From: Cylicocyclus nassatus
Taxonomy: Eukaryota; Nematoda; Chromadorea; Rhabditida; Strongylidae
Direction: 5' to 3'
NCBI GenBank assembly: GCA_958299035.1
Contig: CATQJL010000112.1
Coordinates: 10,206,880-10,270,879, forward strand
Length of the DNA stretch: 64,000 bases
Shown: positions 35,001 through 47,000 of the stretch, piece by piece
Position numbering within the stretch: position 1 is the stretch's first letter
Layout: each line of letters starts with the position of its first letter
Position numbers and translations under genes: made by a program
Notes under the pieces: model-generated
Told to the model about the DNA's origin: nothing
Database searches by the model: none
What the model saw: the letters and a program-made list of their open reading frames with translations, nothing else

Positions 35001-38000
35001 CCATTTCTATACAAGTTTCAGATTATTGGAAACACCACACAAAAAATTCAGGATTTGAGTGATTCTTTTCTACAGCTCCTACTTCCGCCGTTTTTGCATT
35101 ATAGTAAAGCGCATAGTCTTCTTTCTCAAATCTAGAAGTATAAGCCGCACCCTTTTGCTCTAAACGCGAGCAGACATAGTCGTGCCGCTGCGCATGTGCC
35201 TCGCGAAGCAGTCGCTTTCTCGCACATTGCTCTCACTTAACGCGCCCCATCGTAACAGGCAGTTTTTTGACGTGTGCGACCTTAGAGTGAAAAGGTTGCG
35301 GCTTATACACCTGAAAATAGGGTAATCTATTTCAGTAAATCACTGCAGAAGCATGCCAACTAAGCGAGTGCAACTTGGGCAGAGAAAGGTCTCAGACCTC
35401 TTATTTTTCTGGTTGTCACACCATTGGATGAACAGACGCCTTTTTACTAGATTCTAAATGGTGCAGCATAGAAAAGAGAAATCGCAAAAGAAGTTCGACG
35501 TTGATACATTGGTGTTCTGCGATAATGGGCTCCTTAACCACTTACTCAAGGCACCGCCCAAATCCTTCATTAAACCGGAAGTTTTAGAGCATCCTTCAAA
35601 TCATCTTGATTTCAAAGCCAAAAAGCAGTGAAAAAGAGAACTGAACATTCAGGTCAGATGGTCACGTGACGGAATGGGAAAAATGCTCTTTTCATGAGTT
35701 GTATATTTGTATCGTTAGGAACAAGGAGAAAAACAACATACCTTTAATTCATCAAGCGTCTTGTTGATACGGTCGAGCAGTTGAGCATGTTCGTCTCTCT
35801 GTTCGTCGTCCAGACCATCACGGTTGAGTTGTGAGATATTTTGCTGTAATCTATCTAACGATTCTTCGTCCTTCTTCAGTTCGTCAGGTGTCTTCTCTTC
35901 AGACACAGGACCAGTGATGGCAAGAAGCTGATCTTCAGCATCCTTGCGTGCGGCATTGAAAGCGGCTAACGCAGCCAGCTTGTCGCCAACTGAGTCGCCA
36001 AGTCTCTTCAGAAGGTCTTTCAGTCTTGACAAATCCCATGCGCTCTTTTGCCTCAACTCCTCCGTTGCATCGCCGGCTGGTATGGTCTGCAAGAGGTTTT
36101 CGAGGCGTTGCTTCTTTGATTCGAGATCTTCAAGTACAGATTGTTGTTCGTTGAGATTTGATGGGATCTCTTCCGGTTGCTGCTGCAAACTTTCCGAGAT
36201 CATCAAGATTTCAGGTGCGACGGCGTTCAACTTTGCTTGTTGTTCGGCCTTTGTCTTCACATCTTCACACTTCTTCTGCAATTCCCGTACTTGATCAGGA
36301 AGCGTTTTGTCGAGATCATCGTGGCTCACAACAGGAGATGAAGTGTTAGCGAATTCATTACATGTGTCAGCGATGCCAGTCAGCTTCTGCAGTTCAGGCT
36401 CAAGGCTTGAAACTAGCTGCAAAGCAGACTCGAAATTCTCTGGATCAGCCTTGTTCAGGCTGTCAGCAATGGCTGACAATCTGTTCTTCACCTCGTCCTG
36501 CCTTTCACGAGCCTTTTCTTCATCGTCAAGAGCTTCTCGCAGTGTAGAAAGTTGCTCCTGAAATGTTATTTCTAAATATATCTTACATAGAAATAGCTAA
36601 TTAAACTACCTTTGTCTGTTGCCTGATTGTGCTTGCATCTTCACCCAGCTGTCCTCTAAGGGACAGTTCTTCCTGAGGAATTGCCTCGATTGTGGCTAGA
36701 ATTGCCGACAGGTCTTCAGCATCTTTCTGAGCAGTATCGATCGGTTCTGGTAACTCTAGCTTCTTCATCTTGCCACGACACTCGTCGACAACATTCTGTA
36801 GTTCGATGGTCTTGTCCTCGAATCGTTTCAGGTCATTAACTTGATCGTCCAATTTCTTATTGACGTCATCGATTCTATGCGAAAGTTCTTCCTTCTTTGG
36901 CAGTAAGTCAGCAGGAATGTCAGCGATCGCGTCTACTCTTGCTGTCAGTTTTGGTATTCTATTCTGCTGGAACGCTATAACATCATTAGAGGATGTCGAT
37001 GGAACAGGCAAGCTTTGTTCGATGTCCGCAACGTCTTGTTCGAGTTGATCAAGCGATTGAACCGCAGTGTTGCGAAGATCGCGTTCAGTCAACATATTCT
37101 GAAGTTGTTCTTCATCATGTTTCGTCATTTCGTCGACTTTCTTCCTATCATTCTCTGCCCTATCGTCAACATCCTTCTCAGCAGTAATCGGCAAATTCAG
37201 TAGACTTTCGCGAATTTCACGCATTCGTGCAAGTTTGTCTTCGAGTGTCGGAATGTCTTGAGCTGTTGGAAGTGCAGCAATTGCATCTTCGATTTGTGCC
37301 AAACGTTGAGCAGTGTCACGAATAGTGTCATCCTGTTGCTTCTTGGCATTTCGCAAGTCCTCGATTTGCTTCTGTAGCTGTTCAGCCTTGTCCTTAGGAA
37401 CATTCTGAAGCTGGTTCTCCACCTCATTCAGTGAATCTTCGGTAAGCTCATGGAGAGGAAGCGTTTCAAGTTGCGAGAGTCGTACAGTAATCATGACGAT
37501 GATACGCTCCTGTTCGTCCTTCTCAGTGGCTTTCTTGGCATCTTCTAGCATCGAGTCAAGGCTCTTCATACGATCTTCTAGGGCAGCGAAGCGAGAGGAG
37601 TCTGGATCCACATGCTTACGAGCATGATTTGCCTCGTCTTGTTTCTCCTTCAGCATCGCTAGTTGTGCTCGAAGTGCCGGAAGTTGGAATTGATCAGCAT
37701 TTTCAATATTCTCTTTACCGGGCTCTGTGGATAGCAGATCGGAAATAGAGCTAATTTCGGTGTTGAGGTGATCCATAGAGTCACGCAGAAGCTTTTCATC
37801 TTCAATTTCCGCTGATAAATCACACATGACATCATCATATTGTTTTTCCAGTTGTTCCCTATCAACGTCGATAAAGCGAACGTCTGCATAGGGGCTTTCG
37901 AGAGGATCAAATAGCTCAGAAAGCTGTTGGAGTATAAGGACTTTGTCATCAAGGCCATCTGTCTTCTTTCTTTCTTCAGACAATCGATCAAAATCTCTGT

Positions 38001-41000
38001 TTGCGTCGTTGATAGTTCTTCGTGGTTTCGCCAATACCTCGTCAAGCGGTTCTCTCAATTTGCTTAGTTCAATATCCGCTTCATCCCTCAGTTGTACAAA
38101 AGTATCCCAATTATTGGCACGTTCTTGCAAGATCTTGATCATGCTTTCTGCAGGAGATAGGACTGCTTCGAGGGCTTGCACAGAAGGATGCGATTTTGGT
38201 GCATCCTGCAGAAGAGTTTCGGCCTTCTTGCATTCATCAGCCAAATCTTCGGCAGTTGGTCTATACTGTGCCGGTACTCCTTCTACATCTCCCAGCAGCT
38301 GATTAGCATCTTTGACAAGTTGGACTAATCGTGTGGATACTGGAGCGATGGCATCTGTTAATTGTTGATCGGCTGCTCGTTTCGCATATTCGTCCTCTAA
38401 TGCGCCCCGACGCTGCTGAAACAGATATTGATAAACAGCTTGCATCACAGTATTGCATTATTTTCACTGGGAACTGTGCATCTCGCATTGATATTGAGTT
38501 CAAGTAAGAAGTCAGTCTCAGTTTTTTTCAAACTAATTTCCGTCCTCTGAATCCATCACTTATCATTCGAGTCTCTCTCGCTATTAATGTCTAAACTTTT
38601 CCATAGACCCTTCGTAAAGGATCCCTTTCACACTCGCAACGGCTTCCGTGCGAATGTGAAAGGGATCCGCTTCGATGTGACAGGAAGTGAAATAGGCAGG
38701 TGTGCGAAAAACTGAGCACGCGTGATACTGTCGCACGAGTGCCGCGTTTTGGAGTTGTCTGCTAGACAAGGAGAACTAGAAGCAGTACCCTAAAGTAAAC
38801 ATTTTGCCTTCGAATAAAACGTACGCGATCTAGCTCTAACAATGTCTTAGTTGCCTAAGTGCCCCCTAAGTTTTCTTATTGGAAATCTTGAATGTGAAAC
38901 CTACATTTTGAGACGATGTTTGATCACGTTGCACAATCTAGCTTCGCAACGATGCTGATTCAACAGTAATTCTGGATTTATGTCCACCGCAAAAAGCTTG
39001 TTTTACCAACTAGGGTTTCGATGATAGAAAGTTCGCATGTGATTTGGAAAGACTCCTTCAAGAGAATGGGCGATGAGACAAGAGCCAATTGACGAGGTGT
39101 GTGAATTTGACCCCGCTCTCTAGATCCATTGAGGTCTTATGTCTTGTAAAATGCTTACTGAATGCCTGGATGCTCCAGTGAGAAAAATCCCTGAATCGAC
39201 TTTCCGCAATCGAAAATCAGACAAGAACTATGAGTTCAGTGTTTATCGTAGGTCAAAAATCGGACCGAGCTGAACATTCGTACTTTTTTTGATCAGCACA
39301 AGACATTTGAGCGAGGTTGATGATTATCAGAAATCCACTTCGTGAGCATATGTGATTGGAGGTTTTGCGTAGATAATAAAATGACTTGAATATTGAATTC
39401 GTGAAGAACTAAGTTCAAATTTTTCGACTTATCATCGGAGTTAATCACTCTGCACTTGAATTATTACTCGGAATGGCCTTTTTTACAGTCTTTGGATTCG
39501 GATATGTGGAATTTTGCGACTGGAAAAATTGAAGCACAAGCAGCACCTCTGAAGCTACGAGTGAATTTCTCTCAAATAATTGTGTCAGCTCGTTTACGGC
39601 GATGCTTCCTCCGGTGGGTCCTATTTCTTAGAGACTAGAACTTTGCCAGTTGTTTTGAATATACATTCTTAGAATGACTGCAAAAATACTAAACTATTTC
39701 CAAGCGTAGACACGAACAGACCTGTGCGCATTACTGCGCGTATGCTTCGCGAAGCAATTCTTAAGTCAAGCTTACGGCAAAGAGTTGCACGCAAATTTCT
39801 TGCCGTGTTTGCCTCGAAAGATTAAAGTGCGGCTCTACACTCGAAGATAGGATACCATAACAGACCATATTATCTACCGATACGTTGCAACTGTCGTTGA
39901 CTTTGCAAAATATCTTTCATTAGAAATGATAGAAACTGGAAAAAGAACTTGATCGTGAGCGGGCGGCAGTATCCACCCATTTCGAATGAAAATTGCTGTC
40001 ATCTCACCCTTTGCTCTGATTTTGAATAAGAAGTTCAAGCACCAAAATTTCCGGAAAGTCTCTCAGGAGCAAGCAAGTTTGGAGGAGCTTGCACTTGTCA
40101 AACATAACCGTTACGCAGTATGTGCAATGACCGCCGCGTCAAAGTGCGTCAAATGGAAAGCGCTAAGCGAGCAGACCTCTGCCAGGAGTTGTGACCTTTG
40201 AGTCTCCGTCATTCATTATTTTGGAACTAGGTGCTCGCTTTGGAGGGAACCTGAAGCGCGTGAGTTGGGAAACTACTCGATGAGGAATCCAACGTGGTAT
40301 AGCAAAAGATCTCCCCAGCTATGAGTCAAGAGAGTGGAAGGTGCCTTTGTACATTAACTTGTGCCTAGTGAAGGAAGATAACAAGGAGAAGCAGAGACGC
40401 CCGCCGAAGAAAAAACATGCACCAGGCTTACAAAGCATGGACTAACCATCTTGGGCTAACTGTTCCTTTTTTTAAAGGTTTTTACAATACTACATCAGTT
40501 TTCATTGTTTGATGAATATTTGGCCACAAAACTTGCAAGGTAAGATAGAGAAAGGAAATATAGAAATTGTCATGTTTCTGATCGGGAAATGTGAACTTTT
40601 TGTTCACTGCAATAACTTGACCCCCAACCAATTCCTCGGGGTCTTTTCTGTGGCCCTGCTGCCTCTCGCCCGAGTAACTGTGACGTCGCGTCGCGGCAGT
40701 TTCTAATTGACACCCACAAGTAATGGGCGTCCCCCCATCTAATCGCTTGCAGCTGAAATCAATGAATGCTGAGAACTGGAAAAACGGTTAAGACCTAGGG
40801 CCCAGGTATCCTCATTTTGAGATGCCTCAAAGGCAGTGCCTGGGCAAAAAATCGATTTTGGGATTTTGTGCTTAACCGAGCTATTCGCTATGCTGAATCC
40901 GAAACCACACTGGAGAGCGCGAAAACGGCGAAAAGGCCTCGGACGCAGGAGGGAGGGTCTTCCCCACTGTGGATACATGCTCCCAGCTTCCGGAGCAATC

Positions 41001-44000
41001 TTCTCGATTCCGTTAGCCGAGCCGACTCTCCACCAGCCAAGTGCAAACGCGTGACTCGAAATCGCATCCGAGAAGATCACTACAGAAGCCGGGAGCGTGA
41101 ATCACAGTGAGGAGGACCCCGCTCACCTGCTAGGTTCCTCCTGCGTTAGAGTTCTTTTTCGTCATTTTCGCGCTCCAACATGGATTTTTAGATTCAGCAG
41201 AGCGAATAGGCCCGGCTAAGCGCAATATTTCAAAAATGACTTTTTGAGCGGACATTGCCTTTAATGCGATAGTCCACGTTGAACTTCAAAAGAGTAGTGA
41301 TTCGCTTAAGCTCGAGGGATGCTTCTTTCCACGATAAAAGTAAACATAAAAAAATAGATGTTTCTCTAGGGAAGAAAGAGACACAAAAAATTGCAAATAA
41401 ACAGTTGGAAGTACGACAAACCTTGAGAACATCAAGTGTCTTGTTGATACGGTCGAGCAGTTGAGCATGTTCGTCTCTCTGTTCGTCGTCCAGACCATCA
41501 CGGTTGAGTTGTGAGATATTTTGCTGTAATCTAGCTAACGATTCTTCGTCCTTCTTCAGTTCGTCAGGTGTCTTCTCTTCAGACACAGGACCAGTGATGG
41601 CAAGAAGCTGATCTTCAGCATCCTTGCGTGCGGCATTGAAAGCGGCTAACGCAGCCAGCTTGTCGCCGACTGAGTCGCCAAGTCTCTTCAGAAGGTCTTT
41701 CAGTCTTGACAAATCCCATGCGCTCTTTTGCCTCAACTCCTCCGTTGCATCGCCGGCTGGTATGGTCTGCAAGAGGTTTTCGAGGCGTTGCTTCTTTGAT
41801 TCGAGATCTTCAAGTACAGATTGTTGTTCGTTGAGATTTGATGGGATCTCTTCCGGTTGCTGCTGCAAACTTTCCGAGATCATCAAGATTTCAGGTGCGA
41901 CGGCGTTCAACTTTGCTTGTTGTTCGGCCTTTGTCTTCACATCTTCACACTTCTTCTGCAATTCCCGTACTTGATCAGGAAGCGTTTTGTCGAGATCATC
42001 GTGGCTCACAACAGGAGATGAAGTGTTAGCGAATTCATTACATGTGTCAGCGATGCCAGTCAGCTTCTGCAGTTCAGGCTCAAGGCTTGAAACCAGCTGC
42101 TGCGCAGATTCAACATTTTGCGGATCAACCTTGTTTAGGCTGTCGGCAATGGCTGACAATCTGTTCTTCACCTCGTCCTGTCTTTCACGAGCCTTTTCTT
42201 CATCGTCAAGAGCTTTTCGCAGTGTAGAAAGTTGCTCCTAAAATCATTCCAGAAATGCTTTCCCCTCTATCAAAACCTAAATAATGAAGAAAAACTAGTA
42301 AAAACGGTTACCTTAGCCTGTTGCTTGATGGTGCTTGCATCACGAGCCAGTTGATTTCGCGGCGACAGTTCTTCCTGAGGAATTGCCTCGATTGTGGCTA
42401 GAATTGCCGACAGGTCTTCAGCATCTTTCTGAGCAGTATCGATCGGTTCTGGTAACTCTAGCTTCTTCATCTTGCCACGACACTCGTCGACAACATTCTG
42501 TAGTTCGATGGTCTTGTCTTCGAATCGTTTCAGGTCATTAACTTGATCGTCCAATTTCTTATTGACGTCATCGATTCTATGCGAAAGTTCTTCCTTCTTT
42601 GGCAGTAAGTCAGCAGGAATGTCAGCGATCGCGTCTACTCTTGCTGTCAGTTTTGGTATTCTATTCTGCTGGAACGCTATAACATCATTAGAGGATGTCG
42701 ATGGAACAGGCAAGCTTTGTTCGATGTCCGCAACGTCTTGTTCGAGTTGATCAAGCGATTGAACCGCAGTGTTGCGAAGATCGCGTTCAGTCAACATATT
42801 CTGAAGTTGTTCTTCATCATGTTTCGTCATTTCGTCGACTTTCTTCCTATCATTCTCTGCCCTATCGTCAACATCCTTCTCAGCAGTAATCGGCAAATTC
42901 AGTAGACTTTCGCGAATTTCACGCATTCGTGCAAGTTTGTCTTCGAGTGTCGGAATGTCTTGAGCTGTTGGAAGTGCAGCAATTGCATCTTCGATTTGTG
43001 CCAAGCGTTGAGCAGTGTCACGAATAGTGTCATCCTGTTGCTTCTTGGCATTTCGCAAGTCCTCGATTTGCTTCTGTAGCTGTTCAGCCTTGTCCTTAGG
43101 AAGATTCTGAAGTTGGTTCTCCACCTCATTCAGTGAATCTTCGGTAAGCTCATGGAGAGGAAGCGTTTCAAGTTGCGAGAGTCGTACAGTAATCATGACG
43201 ATGATACGCTCCTGTTCGTCCTTCTCAGTGGCTTTCTTGGCATCTTCTAGCATCGAGTCAAGGCTCTTCATACGATCTTCTAGGGCAGCGAAGCGAGAGG
43301 AGTCTGGATCCACATGCTTACGAGCATGATTTGCCTCGTCTTGTTTCTCCTTCAGCATCGCTAGTTGTGCTCGAAGTGCCGGAAGTTGGAATTGTTCGAC
43401 ATTTGCAATATTCTCTTTGGTGGGCTCTTTGGATAGCAGATCAGAGATAGAATTCATCTCGGTGTTGAAGTGATCTACAGAGTCACAGAGCAGATTCTCG
43501 TCCTCGATTTCAGATGACATCTCATTCAGTACGTCATCATACTGCTTCTCCATCTGTTCTGCGTCAACGTCGATGAATCGAACGTCGGCATAGGCGCTCT
43601 CAAGAGGATCGAGAAGTTCAGAAAGCTGTTGAAGTTGACGAACTTTGTCGTTGAGAATATTCGTCTTTTTCCTCTCCTCAGAAATAACATCGAAGTCTTT
43701 CTTAGCGTCATTGGTAGATCTTCTTGGTTTTGCCAAGACTTCGTCGAGTGGCTTTCGCAATTTGTCCAGTTCAATGTCCGCTTCTTCTCTTATGCGCACA
43801 AATGCATCCCAGTTGTTGGCGCGTTCTTGCAAGACAGGGATCATGCTTTGAGCGGGAGATAGGACTGCTTCGAGGGCTTGCACAGAAGGATGCGATTTTG
43901 GTGCATCCTGCAGAAGAGTTTCGGCCTTCTTGCATTCATCAGCCAAATCTTCTGCAGTTGGTCTATATTGTGCTGGTACTCCTTCTGCATCTCCCAACAG

Positions 44001-47000
44001 CCGATTAGCATCGTTGACAAGTTGGACTAATCGTGTGGATATCGGTGTGATGGTATCTGCCAGTTGTTGTTCGGCTGCTCGTTTAGAAAGTTCGTCCTCC
44101 AGTGCACTTCGACGCTGCTAAAAACACACGGTAACTAGTAGAATCCTGCAAGTGCGAGCGCCCTGACGGTTATGCAAGAAATGAAAATGAACCGAAAAGT
44201 CCATAAAAGTGGGAATTGATAGCTAATTTCTGACTCACTCACTGCACACTCTCACTCTTGCAACATTTTTCTCTCGTCTAGATGAACATAGTCGAATTCA
44301 GTCCAACGCTAGTGATTAGATTTTCAGAGGATCTCTACTGTTCAGTGCTAAGCCTTACGGATATCAAAGCAAGCAAGTAAGTTGCTATAGGAATGAAAAT
44401 CGTGAAAATCAATACAGATACATAGATAAACGATGAAAATACGACAAACCTTGAGAACATCAAGTGTCTTGTTGATACGGTCGAGCAGTTGAGCATGTTC
44501 GTCTCTCTGTTCGTCGTCCAGACCATCACGGTTGAGTTGTGAGATATTTTGCTGTAATCTAGCTAACGATTCTTCGTCCTTCTTCAATTCGTCAGGTGTC
44601 TTCTCTTCAGACACAGGACCAGTGATGGCAAGAAGCTGATCTTCAGCATCCTTGCGTGCGGCATTGAAAGCGGCTAACGCAGCCAGCTTGTCGCCGACTG
44701 AGTCGCCAAGTCTCTTCAGAAGGTCTTTCAGTCTTGACAAATCCCATGCGCTCTTTTGCCTCAACTCCTCCGTTGCATCGCCGGCTGGTATGGTCTGCAA
44801 GAGGTTTTCGAGGCGTTGCTTCTTTGATTCGAGATCTTCAAGTACAGATTGTTGTTCGTTGAGATTTGATGGGATCTCTTCCGGTTGCTGCTGCAAACTT
44901 TCCGAGATCATCAAGATTTCAGGTGCGACGGCGTTCAACTTTGCTTGTTGTTCGGCCTTTGTCTTCACATCTTCACACTTCTTCTGCAATTCCCGTACTT
45001 GATCAGGAAGCGTTTTGTCGAGATCATCGTGGCTCACAACAGGAGATGAAGTGTTAGCGAATTCATTACATGTGTCAGCGATGCCAGTCAGCTTCTGCAG
45101 TTCAGGCTCAAGGCTTGAAACCAGCTGCTGCGCAGATTCAACATTTTGCGGATCAACCTTGTTTAGGCTGTCGGCAATGGCTGACAATCTGTTCTTCACC
45201 TCGTCCTGTCTTTCACGAGCCTTTTCTTCATCGTCAAGAGCTTTTCGCAGTGTAGAAAGTTGCTCCTAAAATCATTCCAGAAATGCTTTCCCCTCTATCA
45301 AAACCTAAATAATGAAGAAAAACTAGTAAAAACGGTTACCTTAGCCTGTTGCTTGATGGTGCTTGCATCACGAGCCAGTTGATTTCGCGGCGACAGTTCT
45401 TCCTGAGGAATTGCCTCGATTGTGGCTAGAATTGCCGACAGGTCTTCAGCATCTTTCTGAGCAGTATCGATCGGTTCTGGTAACTCTAGCTTCTTCATCT
45501 TGCCACGACACTCGTCGACAACATTCTGTAGTTCGATGGTCTTGTCTTCGAATCGTTTCAGGTCATTAACTTGATCGTCCAATTTCTTATTGACGTCATC
45601 GATTCTATGCGAAAGTTCTTCCTTCTTTGGCAGTAAGTCAGCAGGAATGTCAGCGATCGCGTCTACTCTTGCTGTCAGTTTTGGTATTCTATTCTGCTGG
45701 AACGCTATAACATCATTAGAGGATGTCGATGGAACAGGCAAGCTTTGTTCGATGTCCGCAACGTCTTGTTCGAGTTGATCAAGCGATTGAACCGCAGTGT
45801 TGCGAAGATCGCGTTCAGTCAACATATTCTGAAGTTGTTCTTCATCATGTTTCGTCATTTCGTCGACTTTCTTCCTATCATTCTCTGCCCTATCGTCAAC
45901 ATCCTTCTCAGCAGTAATCGGCAAATTCAGTAGACTTTCGCGAATTTCACGCATTCGTGCAAGTTTGTCTTCGAGTGTCGGAATGTCTTGAGCTGTTGGA
46001 AGTGCAGCAATTGCATCTTCGATTTGTGCCAAGCGTTGAGCAGTGTCACGAATAGTGTCATCCTGTTGCTTCTTGGCATTTCGCAAGTCCTCGATTTGCT
46101 TCTGTAGCTGTTCAGCCTTGTCCTTAGGAAGATTCTGAAGTTGGTTCTCCACCTCATTCAGTGAATCTTCGGTAAGCTCATGGAGAGGAAGCGTTTCAAG
46201 TTGCGAGAGTCGTACAGTAATCATGACGATGATACGCTCCTGTTCGTCCTTCTCAGTGGCTTTCTTGGCATCTTCTAGCATCGAGTCAAGGCTCTTCATA
46301 CGATCTTCTAGGGCAGCGAAGCGAGAGGAGTCTGGATCCACATGCTTACGAGCATGATTTGCCTCGTCTTGTTTCTCCTTCAGCATCGCTAGTTGTGCTC
46401 GAAGTGCCGGAAGTTGGAATTGTTCGACATTTGCAATATTCTCTTTGGTGGGCTCTTTGGATAGCAGATCAGAGATAGAATTCATCTCGGTGTTGAAGTG
46501 ATCTACAGAGTCACAGAGCAGATTCTCGTCCTCGATTTCAGATGACATCTCATTCAGTACGTCATCATACTGCTTCTCCATCTGTTCTGCGTCAACGTCG
46601 ATGAATCGAACGTCGGCATAGGCGCTCTCAAGAGGATCGAGAAGTTCAGAAAGCTGTTGAAGTTGACGAACTTTGTCGTTGAGAATATTCGTCTTTTTCC
46701 TCTCCTCAGAAATAACATCGAAGTCTTTCTTAGCGTCATTGGTAGATCTTCTTGGTTTTGCCAAGACTTCGTCGAGTGGCTTTCGCAATTTGTCCAGTTC
46801 AATGTCCGCTTCTTCTCTTATGCGCACAAATGCATCCCAGTTGTTGGCGCGTTCTTGCAAGACAGGGATCATGCTTTGAGCGGGAGGTAGGACTGCTTCG
46901 AGGGCTTGCACAGAAGGATGCGATTTTGGTGCATCCTGCAGAAGAGTTTCGGCCTTCTTGCATTCATCAGCCAAATCTTCTGCAGTTGGTCTATATTGTG

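Larger units (their letters stand above)
33645..35741 (-). other. anc-1 intron U9-U10 (2,097 bp)
   Basis: Contains the TTAA-type element 33891-34241 and the hairpin 35137-35308. 34250-35130 is AT-rich. A 114-codon plus-strand frame there has no recognisable content. Confidence 0.65.
38416..41421 (-). other. anc-1 intron U8-U9 (3,006 bp): border of the homogenised array
   Basis: In the array this intron is 331-332 bp. Here, right after the donor of U8 exon B, the sequence becomes unrelated, so array homology stops within a few bases of the exon border. Contents: hairpin 38619-38668, a decayed hairpin near 39715-39840 and the element 40827-41264. 38770-39700 and 39860-40820 show no gene. Confidence 0.75.

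Noticed and set aside
34791..35135. 114-codon plus-strand frame with CTYC..H, resembling half a zinc knuckle
   Set aside because: It lies inside an AT-rich anc-1 intron, lacks the final Cys, and has no related neighbour.
41624..41974. A 116-codon plus-strand frame recurring opposite every exon B
   Set aside because: It is the antisense shadow of exon B, kept open because exon B itself is conserved. It varies only where the sense exon does and has no features of its own.
43724..44008. Plus-strand frames of 60-94 codons opposite exon A in each unit
   Set aside because: Antisense shadows of the coding exons, repeated because the DNA is repeated. Their translations carry no recognisable domain.
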